Source of the DNA: an uncultured Allosphingosinicella sp.
GTDB lineage: Bacteria; Pseudomonadota; Alphaproteobacteria; Sphingomonadales; Sphingomonadaceae
Direction: 5' to 3'
NCBI GenBank assembly: GCA_934539295.1
Contig: CAKTCN010000001.1
Span: forward strand, 62,001 to 126,000
DNA: 64,000 bases
Position 1 is the first letter of the stretch. Every line of letters starts with the position of its first letter. This document shows, one piece after another, positions 31,927 to 41,037 of this stretch. The notes under the pieces were generated by a model. It was not told where the DNA came from, searched no databases, and worked only from the letters and a program-made list of their open reading frames with translations. Made by a program: the position numbers and the translations under genes.

Positions 31927-33369
31927 ATGTCCCGTCCGCTGACGCTCCACCCGGACCGGCTGCTGCCCGCAGACCCGGCCACGCGCGCCATCGCCCGCGA
32001 CCTGTACAATCAGGTGAAGGGCCTGCCGATCGTCAGCCCGCACGGCCATACCGATCCGGCCTGGTTCGCCGGCAATGCGAACTGGTCAAATGCGACCGAC
32101 CTGCTGCTCGCGCCCGATCACTATATCTACCGCATGCTCTACAGCCAGGGCGTGGACATCAGTCGCCTGGGTGTCGCCAGCAAGGCGGGACCTTCGTCCG
32201 CCGACCCGCGCGAGGCATGGCGCCTGTTCGCTCAGCATTTCTACCTGTTCCGCGGCACGCCCTCGCGCATGTGGCTCGATCACGTCTTTTCCGAGGTTTT
32301 CGGCATCGATGTCGCGCTGGAGCCGGCCACCGCCGACCTCTATTTCGACCGCATCAACGAGGCGCTGGCCAGCGACGCGTTCAAGCCCCGCGCCTTGTTC
32401 GAACGCTTCAACATCGAACTGATCGCCACCACCGAAGGCGCGCATGAGGACCTCGTCCACCACCGCGCCATCCAGGCGTCGGGCTGGGGCGGGCAGGTGG
32501 TCACCACCTATCGCCCGGACGCGGTGATCGATCCCGAGCATGAGGATTTCCGCGCCGCATTCGAAGCGTTCGGCAACCTCACCGGCGAGGATGTCGAAAG
32601 CTGGTCGGGCTACATGGCCGCGCACCGAAAGCGCCGCGCCGACTTCCGCGCTGCGGGTGCCACCGCCACCGACCACGGCTTCCCGACCGCCCGCACCGCC
32701 GATCTGTCGCAGCCGGAGAAGGAAGCGCTCTTCGCGCGCATCATCGGTGGTAGCTGGTCGATCGAGGATGCCGAGCTGTTCCGCGCCCAGATGCTGACCG
32801 AAATGGCGGGCATGAGCGTGGAGGACGGCATGGTCATGCAGATCCACCCCGGCGCCTATCGCAATCACAATCGCTGGCTGCATGAGACGTTCGGCCGCGA
32901 TAAGGGCGCCGACATCCCGATGCGCACCGATTATGTGAACGCGCTGAAGCCCCTGCTCGACAAGTATGGCAACGACCCGCGCCTCGCGGTCATCCTCTTC
33001 ACGCTGGACGAGAGCGTCTATGCGCGCGAACTCGCCCCGCTCGCCGGCCATTATCCGTGCCTGAAGCTGGGCCCGTCCTGGTGGTTCCATGACTCGCCCG
33101 AAGGCATGCGCCGCTTCCGCGAGATGACGACGGAGACCGCCGGCTTCTACAATACCTGCGGCTTCAACGACGACACCCGCGCCTTCCTGTCGATCCCGGC
33201 CCGGCACGACGTTGCTCGCCGCATCGATTGCGGCTTCCTCGCGCGGCTCGTTGCCGAGCACCGCATCGAGGAAGGCGAGGCGGCCGAACTGGCGCACGAA
33301 CTCACCTACGGCCTCGTCAAGCGCGCCTACCGGCTGGACCAGGTTCCGCCCGTGAAGGCGGCTGCCTGA
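31927..33369 (+). CDS. uxaC: glucuronate/galacturonate isomerase
   Basis: The 480-residue enzyme converts D-galacturonate to D-tagaturonate (and D-glucuronate to D-fructuronate). Family elements include LPIVSPHGHTDPAWFAGN with the metal-binding HGHTDP, MWLDHVFSEVFGI, MQIHPGAYRNHN and LGPSWWFHDSPEGMRRFRE. It starts at the ATG at 31927, six bases after AAGAAGGAAG; GTG at 31924 is less likely. It is first in the forward operon uxaC, DhuI-like gene, kduI, kduD, kdgK, esterase, PL10. A short hairpin (33390-33415) follows its stop and may modulate read-through. Confidence 0.95.
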   Translation: MSRPLTLHPDRLLPADPATRAIARDLYNQVKGLPIVSPHGHTDPAWFAGNANWSNATDLLLAPDHYIYRMLYSQGVDISRLGVASKAGPSSADPREAWRLFAQHFYLFRGTPSRMWLDHVFSEVFGIDVALEPATADLYFDRINEALASDAFKPRALFERFNIELIATTEGAHEDLVHHRAIQASGWGGQVVTTYRPDAVIDPEHEDFRAAFEAFGNLTGEDVESWSGYMAAHRKRRADFRAAGATATDHGFPTARTADLSQPEKEALFARIIGGSWSIEDAELFRAQMLTEMAGMSVEDGMVMQIHPGAYRNHNRWLHETFGRDKGADIPMRTDYVNALKPLLDKYGNDPRLAVILFTLDESVYARELAPLAGHYPCLKLGPSWWFHDSPEGMRRFREMTTETAGFYNTCGFNDDTRAFLSIPARHDVARRIDCGFLARLVAEHRIEEGEAAELAHELTYGLVKRAYRLDQVPPVKAAA

Positions 33370-33450
33370 GGACATCCCAGATTGTGAAAGGCGGCTCCAG
33401 AGGCTAGGAACCGCCGCAACCCGCTCCCCTTCAAGCACAGGACAGATATC

Positions 33451-34113
33451 ATGAAGATCGCCCTCATCAGCGAGAACAGCCAGGCCGCCAAGAACGGCGT
33501 CATCCACGACGCGCTGACCGCCGTTGCCGAGCCGCTCGGCCACCAGGTGTTCAATTACGGCATGTACACGGCCGAGGATAAGGCCTCGCTGACCTACGTC
33601 ATGAACGGCCTGCTCGCGGGCATCCTCCTGAACTCCAAGGCCGCCGACTTCGTTGTCACCGGCTGCGGCACCGGCATGGGCTCGATGCTTGCCTGCAACG
33701 CCATGCCCGGCGTGTTCTGCGGCCTCGTCATCGACCCGACCGACGCCTTCCTGTTCGGCCAGATCAATGACGGCAATGCCATCTCCATGCCGTACGCAAA
33801 GGGCTTCGGCTGGGCCGCGGAACTGAACCTTCAGGACGTCTACCGCAAGCTGTTCGAAGGCGAGCGCGGCCTCGGCTACCCGAAGGAGCGTGCCGAGATC
33901 ATGCGCAAGAATCGCGGCATCCTGTCGGATCTCAAGGCCGTGACCTGCAACGACATGCTGACCGTGCTCAAGAATGTCGACCAGGACCTGCTCAAGGCTG
34001 CGATCGCCGGCGAGAAGTTCCAGGAATATTTCTACGCCAACTCGCAGGACGAAGAGATCAGCGCCTATCTCAAGAGCATCACGGCAGACGCGCGCCAGCC
34101 CGAACTCGCCTGA
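33451..34113 (+). CDS. RpiB/LacA/LacB-family sugar isomerase, DhuI-like
   Basis: The 220-residue protein belongs to the ribose-5-phosphate isomerase B fold: MKIALISENSQAAKNG at the start, then VVTGCGTGMGSMLACN with a conserved cysteine (C72). It is about 70 residues longer than RpiB, with an extra C-terminal helical part. Members of this family next to kduI/kduD in other bacteria include DhuI, which isomerises the unsaturated uronate product DKI in place of KduI. The position between uxaC and kduI supports that role. A true ribose-phosphate isomerase would be unexpected here. Confidence 0.85.
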   Translation: MKIALISENSQAAKNGVIHDALTAVAEPLGHQVFNYGMYTAEDKASLTYVMNGLLAGILLNSKAADFVVTGCGTGMGSMLACNAMPGVFCGLVIDPTDAFLFGQINDGNAISMPYAKGFGWAAELNLQDVYRKLFEGERGLGYPKERAEIMRKNRGILSDLKAVTCNDMLTVLKNVDQDLLKAAIAGEKFQEYFYANSQDEEISAYLKSITADARQPELA

Positions 34114-34146
34114 TCAACTTCCCGCACCCGGCATACGGAGCGAACC

Positions 34147-34980
34147 ATGTTTGAACGGACCTACTACGCCACCCATCCCGACATGATGGAATGCGTGTCG
34201 AACGCGGAACTGGCCGATCGCTATCTGATCGACGGCTTCTTCCGCGATGGCGAGATCGTGCTCAACTACACGCACGCCGACCGCATGGTGATCGGCGCCG
34301 CGGTGCCGGGTGCGGGCAGCCTCAAGCTGCCCGACCAGACCGAGCCGGCCTCCGCCGCCGGTCACCCGTTCCTGGAGCGGCGCGAACTGGCGGTGGTGAA
34401 TGTCGGCGAAGCCGGCACCGTCACCGTCGATGGCGAGACGTTCGCGCTTGGCAACAAGGACTGCCTCTACGTCACGATGGGCGCGGCGGACGTGCAGTTC
34501 GCCGGCGCGGGCGCACGTTACTATCTGGTGTCCTGCCCGGCGCACAAAGCGTTCACCACCCGCAAGCTCGGCATCGCCGACGCGAACCGCTTGGATCGCG
34601 GCAGCCTGGAGGAATCGAACGAGCGTTCGATCTACCAGCTGGTGATCCCGGGCGTGTGCGACAGCGCGCAGCTCGTGCTCGGGCTTACCACGCTGAAGCC
34701 CGGCTCGGTGTGGAACACCATGCCGTGTCACGTCCATGAGCGCCGCTCGGAAATCTATCTCTACACCGACCTCGGCGAGAATGACCGCGTCTTCCACTAC
34801 ATGGGCGAGCCCGATGCGCTGCGTCACATCGTGATGGGCAACGAGGAAGCGGTGATCTCGCCGCCCTGGTCGGTCCACATGGGCTCGGGCACGCGCGCTT
34901 ACACCTTCATCTGGGCGATGGCGGGCGAGAACCAGGATTATACGGATATGAACGTCATGGACATCTGTCAGCTGGCGTGA
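34147..34980 (+). CDS. kduI: 5-keto-4-deoxyuronate isomerase
   Basis: The 277-residue cupin enzyme isomerises 5-keto-4-deoxyuronate (from unsaturated galacturonate) to 2,5-diketo-3-deoxygluconate. The zinc site is intact: H195 and H197 in [10 protein letters not shown]202, and H244 in WSVHMGSG. The length is typical for KduI. It follows the DhuI-like isomerase by 33 bases, so the operon encodes two different folds that may do the same step. Confidence 0.95.
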   Translation: MFERTYYATHPDMMECVSNAELADRYLIDGFFRDGEIVLNYTHADRMVIGAAVPGAGSLKLPDQTEPASAAGHPFLERRELAVVNVGEAGTVTVDGETFALGNKDCLYVTMGAADVQFAGAGARYYLVSCPAHKAFTTRKLGIADANRLDRGSLEESNERSIYQLVIPGVCDSAQLVLGLTTLKPGSVWNTMPCHVHERRSEIYLYTDLGENDRVFHYMGEPDALRHIVMGNEEAVISPPWSVHMGSGTRAYTFIWAMAGENQDYTDMNVMDICQLA

Positions 34981-35030
34981 CCTTTTCGGGCAGGGGCGCA
35001 CATCGGGAGTTCCTGCCCATCCATATCACC

Positions 35031-35120
35031 CCCGTTCGTGTCGAGCGAAGTCGAGACACGGGCCACGCGCACAGCGTTCTGCGTGAGACGGGTTTCTCGA
35101 CTTCGCTCGAAACGAACGGG
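35031..35120. repeat. intergenic inverted repeat between kduI and kduD
   Basis: Arms 35031-35056 and 35095-35120 pair through CCCGTTCG...CGAACGGG and the central TCGAGCGAAGTCGAGA complement. The element lies inside the operon, with the kduD ATG eight bases after it, so a folded repeat would occupy the kduD leader. It resembles the dispersed type with CTTCGCTCGA found in sphingomonads. Confidence 0.85.
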
Positions 35121-35127
35121 TTCTTAG

Positions 35128-35883
35128 ATGACCAATCCTTTTGATCTCACCGGCAAGGTCGCCATCGTCACCGGCGCGAACACCGGCATCGGCCAGGGCA
35201 TCGCCGTCGCGCTTGCCGAAGCAGGCGCCGACGTTGCCCTCGTCGGCCGCTCCTCCGCCGACGAAACGGCCGAAAAGGTTCGCGCGACCGGCCGCCGCGC
35301 CGCCATCATCGGCGCCGACCTGTCCTCGATCGCGCCTGTGCAGGACGTGGTCGACAAGACGCTCGCCGAACTCGGCGGGCTCGACATCCTCGTCAACAAT
35401 GCGGGCATCATCCGCCGCAACGACTCCCTCGACTTCACCGAGGAAGATTGGGACGCGGTGATGGACACGAACCTAAAGTCCGTCTTCTTCCTCAGCCAGG
35501 CCGCGGCGCGCCACATGGTGCCCAATGGCGGCGGCAAGATCATCAACATCGCATCGATGCTGACCTTCCAGGGCGGCATCCGCGTGCCGAGCTACACCGC
35601 GTCCAAATCGGGCGTCGGCGGCCTCACCAAGCTGCTCGCCTGCGAATGGGCGGGCAAGGGCATCAACGTCAACGCGATCGCGCCTGGCTATATCGCCACC
35701 AACAACACGGCGGCGCTCCAGGCGGACGAAACCCGCAACCGCCAGATCATGGAGCGCATTCCCTCGGGCCGCTGGGGCGACCCGCGCGACCTCGGCGGTG
35801 CCGCGGTGTTCCTTGCGTCGAGCGCGGCAAACTACATCCAGGGCCACATCCTCGCCGTCGACGGCGGCTGGCTGGCGCGGTGA
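35128..35883 (+). CDS. kduD: 2-keto-3-deoxygluconate 5-dehydrogenase
   Basis: The 251-residue short-chain dehydrogenase reduces 2,5-diketo-3-deoxygluconate to 2-keto-3-deoxygluconate with NADH. The cofactor loop TGANTGIG (15-22), NNAG (90-93) and the catalytic triad S143, Y156 and K160 (PSYTASKSG) are intact. It follows kduI and feeds the same product as UxaA. No Shine-Dalgarno site is clear next to the ATG because the repeat above ends there. Confidence 0.95.
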   Translation: MTNPFDLTGKVAIVTGANTGIGQGIAVALAEAGADVALVGRSSADETAEKVRATGRRAAIIGADLSSIAPVQDVVDKTLAELGGLDILVNNAGIIRRNDSLDFTEEDWDAVMDTNLKSVFFLSQAAARHMVPNGGGKIINIASMLTFQGGIRVPSYTASKSGVGGLTKLLACEWAGKGINVNAIAPGYIATNNTAALQADETRNRQIMERIPSGRWGDPRDLGGAAVFLASSAANYIQGHILAVDGGWLAR

Positions 35884-35891
35884 TCGGCTTG

Positions 35892-35988
35892 TCACCCTCA
35901 CCCTTTCGCGGCTGCGCCGCTCCCTCCCTCTCCCGCGGGGAGAGGGAAGGGCCCCGCCGCCGACAGGCGGTGGGAAGGGTGAGGGTGA
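35892..35988. repeat. intergenic inverted repeat between kduD and kdgK
   Basis: TCACCCTCACCCTT near 35892 pairs with AAGGGTGAGGGTGA near 35975, enclosing an inner stem CCCTCTCCCGCGGGGAGAGGG. It sits between kduD and kdgK and may stabilise or attenuate the transcript. Confidence 0.85.
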
Positions 35989-36004
35989 AGCCTTGGAGAA
36001 GCAA

Positions 36005-37009
36005 ATGACTGTAGCCTGTTTCGGAGAACTCCTCCTCCGCATGACCGCACCGGGGCGCGAGCTGTTGCTCCAGCGCCCGCACCTCGACGTCCATTTCGGC
36101 GGCGCGGAGGCCAATGTCGCGGTCGGGCTCGCCAATCTCGGCCACAAGACAAAGTCGATCAGCATCGTCCCCGCCAACGCGCTGGGCGAAGCCGCCATCG
36201 GCTATCTCCGCCGCTACGGCGTCGATGCCTCGGCCGTCACCACCGCCCCCGGCCGAATGGGCCTCTACTTCCTCGCCACCGGCGCGGGGTTGCGCGCATC
36301 CGAGATCGTCTATGACCGCGAGGCGAGCAGCTTCGCACAGGCCGCGCTCGGCGACTTCGACTGGGACAAGCTGCTGGACGGCGTGACCCTGCTTCACATG
36401 TCGGGCATCACCCCCGCGCTCGGGCCGCAGTCCGCCGACATCGCGGTTGCCGCCGCCGAGGCCGCGCAGCGTCTGGGCGTGCCGATCTCCTTCGACGGCA
36501 ATTACCGCGCCCAGCTTTGGGAGCGCTGGGACAGCAAGCCGCGCGAAATCCTGACCAAGCTCGTGTCCAAGGCGCAGATCCTGTTCGGCAACCACCGCGA
36601 CATCTCGCTGCTTCTCGGCACCAAGTTCAGCGGCGACGGCCCCGACCGCCGCCGCGAGGCCAGCCAGGCGGCGTTCGACGCCTTCCCGAACCTCCAGACG
36701 ATCGCCTCCACCGCACGCCATGTCGAGGATGCCGACACCCACCGCATCTCCGCTCGCGTCGACCAGCGCGAGGGCGCCGCGCAGACCGAGGAAGTCACCG
36801 TGGCCGGCATCGTCGACCGGATCGGCGGCGGCGATGCGTTCGCGGTCGGCGTGCTCCACGGCCTGCTTTCGGACCGCGACCTCGACTGGACGGCAGCCTC
36901 GGGCCTTGCCGTCACGGCGCTCAAGCACAGCCTGCCGGGCGATGCGAGCCTGTTCGGACCCCGCGACATCGACTCCTTCATGGCAGGAGAGCTCGACGTC
37001 CGCCGTTGA
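36005..37009 (+). CDS. kdgK: 2-keto-3-deoxygluconate kinase
   Basis: The 334-residue PfkB-family kinase phosphorylates KDG to KDPG. The N-terminal sugar-binding motif FGGAEANVAVGLANLG (31-46) and the C-terminal signature GGGDAFAVG with catalytic D277 are present; the usual GAGD is GGGD, which is tolerated in the family. The frame is open from 35798, but the ATG at 36005 follows GGAG and gives the normal length. The next gene overlaps its last 68 bases. KDPG aldolase, needed next, is not in the window. Confidence 0.93.
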   Translation: MTVACFGELLLRMTAPGRELLLQRPHLDVHFGGAEANVAVGLANLGHKTKSISIVPANALGEAAIGYLRRYGVDASAVTTAPGRMGLYFLATGAGLRASEIVYDREASSFAQAALGDFDWDKLLDGVTLLHMSGITPALGPQSADIAVAAAEAAQRLGVPISFDGNYRAQLWERWDSKPREILTKLVSKAQILFGNHRDISLLLGTKFSGDGPDRRREASQAAFDAFPNLQTIASTARHVEDADTHRISARVDQREGAAQTEEVTVAGIVDRIGGGDAFAVGVLHGLLSDRDLDWTAASGLAVTALKHSLPGDASLFGPRDIDSFMAGELDVRR

Positions 37010-38552
37010 GCCTTTCACCCGGCGCACGCTGTTGAAGGCGGGCGTGCTGGCGGGCGCAGCGACCCTCGCGCCCGCCATGGCCGCCCCGCAGGCGCCGCTC
37101 GTCACCACCAGCCTCGGCCGCGTGCGCGGCACCAGCGAAGGTGGCCTCCACGTCTTTCGCGGTATCCGCTACGGGCAGGACACGCGCGCGCGCCGCTTCC
37201 AGCCGCCGATCGCGCCCGTCTCTTCGCGCGACGTCGTCGACGCGCTCGCCTTCGGCCCCTCCGCCCCGCAGCGCAGCAGGCGCGACGATCGAACCAGCGA
37301 GGATTGCCTGTTCCTCAACGTCTGGACACCGGATGCGCGGCGCGGCGGCAAGCGGCCGGTGATGGTCTACATTCATGGCGGTGCCTATTCGAACGGCAGC
37401 GTGGTCGATCCGCTCAACTACGGTCACGACCTTGCCGCGGCAAAGGACGTGGTGGTGGTCACCGTCAACCACCGGCTCAACGCGCTCGGCTATCTCTATC
37501 TCGCCCGGCTCGACCCGCGCTTCCCCGACAGCGGCAATGTCGGGCAATTGGACCTTATCCTTGCGCTGCAGTGGGTCCGCGACAATATCGCAGTCTTCGG
37601 GGGCGATCCGGACCGGGTGATGGTGTTCGGCCAGTCGGGCGGCGGCGCCAAGATCGCCACGATGATGGCGATGCCGGCCGCCAAGGGCCTGTTCGCCAGC
37701 GCCGCGACCATGAGCGGCCAGCAGGTCACCGCCTCCGGGCCGCTGAATGCCACTCGCCACGCCGAAGCCCTGCTGGCGCAGCTCAAGGCCAGCCCGCAAG
37801 ACCTGCTCGCCATGCCGGTCGAGCGCTTGCTGGAGGGGCTGTCCGCCACCGATCCTATCCTCGGCGGCGGCATCTATATGGGGCCGGTGCTCGACATGCG
37901 CTCGCTTGCCCGCCATCCTTTCTGGCCCGATGCGCCTGCACAATCCGCCGCCATCCCGATGATCCTGGGCAACACGCGCGACGAGACCCGTGCCTTCATC
38001 GACCCGCGCGGGCCAAAGCTCGCGGGGCTCGACTGGACCAACATTGCCGCGCGCATCGCGCCGGAGATCAAGATCGATCTGAGCCCCGAATGGATCGTCG
38101 CCCAATATCGCGCGCGCTATCCAGACTGGTCGGCCGAGCGCATCTTCTTCGCCGCCACCACTGCCGGGAGAAGCTGGCCCGGCCAGGTGATCGAGGCCGA
38201 CGCGCGTGCCGCTGACACCGGTTCCCCCACCTGGGTCTACCAGCTCGACTTCCAGTCGCCGGTCGAACCGTGGCGCGGGGCCCCGCACACGCTCGACATC
38301 CCGCTCGTCTTCGGCACGCTCGACGCGCCGGGCTCGATCACCGGCACGGGGGAGGGCGCCCGCCGCGTCAGCGCAGCGATGATGGACGCTTTCGCAAGCC
38401 TTGCCGCGACCGGCGACCCGAACTGGCCGCGCTACGCCTTGCCCGATCGCCAGACGATGGTGTTCGATACGAACAGCCGCGTCGTCGCCGACCCCCGCCG
38501 TTTCGAGCGCGAGCTCTTCGCCCGCGCCCCCTACATCCAACCCGGAAGCTGA
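36942..38552 (+). CDS. type B carboxylesterase, Tat-exported
   Basis: The only start that includes the export signal is the ATG at 36942, inside kdgK (68-base overlap), giving 536 residues. A twin-arginine signal (FTRRTLLKAGVLAGAATLAP) is at 25-44. The carboxylesterase family is shown by SEDCLFLNVWTP (119-130), the oxyanion HGGAY (145-149) and the nucleophile elbow FGQSGGGAK with S232; GNTRDETRAF and GAPHTLDIPLVFG supply the likely acid and histidine. In a pectin operon it may remove methyl, acetyl or feruloyl esters from pectin, but substrate is not readable. Confidence 0.87.
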   Translation: MRACSDPATSTPSWQESSTSAVEPFTRRTLLKAGVLAGAATLAPAMAAPQAPLVTTSLGRVRGTSEGGLHVFRGIRYGQDTRARRFQPPIAPVSSRDVVDALAFGPSAPQRSRRDDRTSEDCLFLNVWTPDARRGGKRPVMVYIHGGAYSNGSVVDPLNYGHDLAAAKDVVVVTVNHRLNALGYLYLARLDPRFPDSGNVGQLDLILALQWVRDNIAVFGGDPDRVMVFGQSGGGAKIATMMAMPAAKGLFASAATMSGQQVTASGPLNATRHAEALLAQLKASPQDLLAMPVERLLEGLSATDPILGGGIYMGPVLDMRSLARHPFWPDAPAQSAAIPMILGNTRDETRAFIDPRGPKLAGLDWTNIAARIAPEIKIDLSPEWIVAQYRARYPDWSAERIFFAATTAGRSWPGQVIEADARAADTGSPTWVYQLDFQSPVEPWRGAPHTLDIPLVFGTLDAPGSITGTGEGARRVSAAMMDAFASLAATGDPNWPRYALPDRQTMVFDTNSRVVADPRRFERELFARAPYIQPGS

Positions 38553-38581
38553 AAACAGCACCGTCCAGAGAGGCCCTGAAA

Positions 38582-40144
38582 ATGCTCAAACCCCTGATCG
38601 CCCTGCTGCTCCTCACCACCGCCGCTGCGCCCGCCGCGTCGCAGAGTCGGCCCGAGATCGAGCGCACCATGAAGCGCGCGACTACCTTCATGGTCGAGGA
38701 CCTTGCCACCAACGGCGGCTATGTCTGGTCCTACCTGCCCGACAAGTCGCGCCTGTGGGGTGAGATGGAGGCGAAGCCGAGCATGGTCTGGGTCCAGCCC
38801 CCCGGCACCGCGACGATGGGCCACGTCTATCTCGACGCCTATCACGCCACCGGCGACGAATATTATTACAGCGCTGCCGAGAAGGTCGCCGGCGCGCTGA
38901 TCTGGGGCCAGCATCGCAGCGGCGGCTGGAACTATTTCATCGATTTCGGGGGGCAGGCATCGGCCAAGGACTGGTACGACACCTATGGCGCGAACGCCTG
39001 GCGGCTGGAAGAATTCCAGCACCATTCGGACAATGCGACGTTCGACGATGCCGGCACGTCGGAGGCGATGCAGTTCCTGCTGCGCCTCTATGTCGAAAAG
39101 AACGATCCCAAATATCGGCCGGCGTTGGAGAAGGCCGTCAGCTTCGTGCTCGACAGCCAGTATCCGAACGGGGGCTGGCCGCAGCGCTGGCCCTACGATC
39201 CGCATTTCCCGGCTTATTCGAGCTACGTCACCTTCAACGACGATGTCGCGGCGGAGAATATCAAGTTCCTGATCATGTGCTACCAGGCGCTGGGCGAGAC
39301 GCGCGTCATGGACGCGATCACCCGGGCCATGAACGTCTTCCTGGTGACTCAGGGCCCTGCACCGCAGGCAGGCTGGTCGCTCCAATATACGCCGAGCGAC
39401 CTGCAGCCCGCGGCCGCGCGCACCTATGAGCCCAAAGCGCTCAGCACGCATACGACAGCGTCGAACATCGGCCAGCTCTTCAACTTCTACCGTATGACCG
39501 GCGATGCGCGTTTCCTGGCGCGGGTGCCGGAGGCGCTCGACTGGCTGGAATCGGTACGGCTGCCGGTAGGGCAGGAGCGCGGCAACCGCGCCTTCCCGAC
39601 CTTTGTCGAATATGGCACCAACCGGCCGATCTACGTCCACCGTCGCGGGTCGAACATCGTCAACGGCGCATATTATTGGGATTACGATCCGGATGCGACG
39701 ATCGGCCATTATTCGGCCTTCCGCGCGGTCGACGTGGCGAAGCTGCGCGCCGAATATGAGGCGCTGAAGGCAATGCCGGTCGAGACCCTGCTCGCATCCT
39801 CGCCGCTTCACGCCAGGAACCAGGTCAAGCTGCCGCGTTACTTCGCGGCCAATGTCGATGCGGGCTCGGACCTCAACGCATCGGGCCCTTCACCCGCACA
39901 GGCGCTGATCCGATCCCTCAATCGCGAAGGCTATTGGGCGACCCCGCTCAAGGCGACGAGTAACCCGTATATTGGCCCGGGATCGGCAACCCCGACGCCG
40001 GGCGACTATCGCAGCACCAATGTCGGCGACGCGCATGACACCTCGCCCTACAATACGGACAATCCGGTGATGGGGATCTCGACCGCCACCTACATCACCA
40101 ACATGGCGACATTGATCGGCGCGCTGGAGGGGACGGGGAAGTAA
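38582..40144 (+). CDS. pectate lyase, polysaccharide lyase family 10, secreted
   Basis: The 520-residue enzyme has a signal peptide (MLKPLIALLLLTTAAAPAAS) and the PL10 helical fold. Signature stretches are FDDAGTSEAMQFLLRLY (154-170), DSQYPNGGWPQRWP (191-204) and YVTFNDDVAAENI (215-227), which contain the substrate- and calcium-binding residues of this family. It cleaves polygalacturonate by beta-elimination, releasing unsaturated ends for KduI or the DhuI-like enzyme. It closes the forward operon; a pair of hairpin repeats follows. Confidence 0.92.
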   Translation: MLKPLIALLLLTTAAAPAASQSRPEIERTMKRATTFMVEDLATNGGYVWSYLPDKSRLWGEMEAKPSMVWVQPPGTATMGHVYLDAYHATGDEYYYSAAEKVAGALIWGQHRSGGWNYFIDFGGQASAKDWYDTYGANAWRLEEFQHHSDNATFDDAGTSEAMQFLLRLYVEKNDPKYRPALEKAVSFVLDSQYPNGGWPQRWPYDPHFPAYSSYVTFNDDVAAENIKFLIMCYQALGETRVMDAITRAMNVFLVTQGPAPQAGWSLQYTPSDLQPAAARTYEPKALSTHTTASNIGQLFNFYRMTGDARFLARVPEALDWLESVRLPVGQERGNRAFPTFVEYGTNRPIYVHRRGSNIVNGAYYWDYDPDATIGHYSAFRAVDVAKLRAEYEALKAMPVETLLASSPLHARNQVKLPRYFAANVDAGSDLNASGPSPAQALIRSLNREGYWATPLKATSNPYIGPGSATPTPGDYRSTNVGDAHDTSPYNTDNPVMGISTATYITNMATLIGALEGTGK

Positions 40145-40163
40145 GCTCCCCGAGATGAGCGTC

Positions 40164-40240
40164 ATGCTGAACTTGTTTCAGCATCCATCCGGGTGACGGG
40201 CGAGGGGGCTCCGAAATGGACCCTGAAACAAGTTCAGGGT
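40164..40240. repeat. paired hairpin repeat between PL10 and cmk
   Basis: Two perfect eight-pair hairpins, at 40164-40184 (ATGCTGAA with TTCAGCAT) and 40220-40240 (ACCCTGAA with TTCAGGGT), share the core CTGAA/TTCAG in opposite orientation. The pair lies between convergent genes and could end transcription from both sides; the type is a common sphingomonad dispersed repeat. Confidence 0.85.
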
Positions 40241-40273
40241 GACGCATGAGGGGGCGAATAGGGGCTTAAGTGG

Positions 40274-40909
40274 TCAGCCTCGCCCCAACGTCCGTTCCAC
40301 GATGGCAATCGCAGCCGCCACGGCTTCCTCGACGCCCAGCGCACTCGTATCCAGCACCACCGCGTCATCGGCCTGCTTGAGCGGCGCCGCGCTGCGCGAA
40401 CTGTCGCGCTCGTCCCGCGCCCGGATGTCGATCAGCACATCCTCCAGATGCACCGTCCGCCCCGCCTTGGTCAGCTCCTTGAAGCGCCGCTCGGCCCGCA
40501 CTTCCGGCGTTGCCGTCACGAACAGTTTCGCCTCGGCCTCCGGTGCGATCACCGTGCCGATGTCACGCCCGTCCAGCACCGCGCCGCCGGGCTGCCCCGC
40601 GAAGACCTTCTGCCGTTCCAGCAGATGCTGGCGCACCATCGGGTAGGCCGACACGCGGGAGGCCACGCCGCCCACCGCCTCGCTCTTGAGCTCCGGATCG
40701 TCGAAGCTGATCTGCGAGATGTCGCAGGCCCGCACCGCCGAAAATTCGCTGTCCGGGTCGCCGTCGGTCTGCAGCAGGTTCAGCGCCACCGCCCGGTAGA
40801 GCAGCCCCGTGTCGAGATGCGGCAGCCCGTAATGGTTCGCCAGCGCCCGCCCGATCGTGCCCTTGCCGCTTGCCGCGGGTCCGTCGACGGCGATGATCAT
40901 GGCGGGCAT
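40274..40909 (-). CDS. cmk: cytidylate kinase
   Basis: The 211-residue enzyme phosphorylates CMP and dCMP. The P-loop GPAASGKGT (10-18), LDTGLLYRAVAL and VLDGRDIGTVIAPEA with the nucleotide-binding arginine, followed by RAERRFKELT, are typical of bacterial Cmk. The ATG at 40909 is used; ATG at 40900 is an alternative. It is a housekeeping gene on the reverse strand, divergent from the FYDLN gene. Confidence 0.96.
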   Translation of the reverse strand: MPAMIIAVDGPAASGKGTIGRALANHYGLPHLDTGLLYRAVALNLLQTDGDPDSEFSAVRACDISQISFDDPELKSEAVGGVASRVSAYPMVRQHLLERQKVFAGQPGGAVLDGRDIGTVIAPEAEAKLFVTATPEVRAERRFKELTKAGRTVHLEDVLIDIRARDERDSSRSAAPLKQADDAVVLDTSALGVEEAVAAAIAIVERTLGRG

Positions 40910-41037
40910 TCTCCAGGCTCAGGGGTTGAAGCGGTTGGCTTTTGACAGCGCCCACCCCATGTGGCAAGGCGCACGCAACACGGCCAAGCCCACGCGCGGC
41001 CGCACCTTTTCTTTTTCTGTTGGAGGCTCTCTCACCC

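Noticed and set aside
33390..33415. Hairpin after uxaC as an intrinsic terminator
   Set aside because: One mismatch in the stem and no T-run; the next operon gene follows at 33451.
38213..38226. Uronate-type palindrome inside the carboxylesterase gene (TGACACCGGTTCCC)
   Set aside because: It lies deep in a coding sequence, has only one good half, and no promoter is visible nearby; treated as chance.
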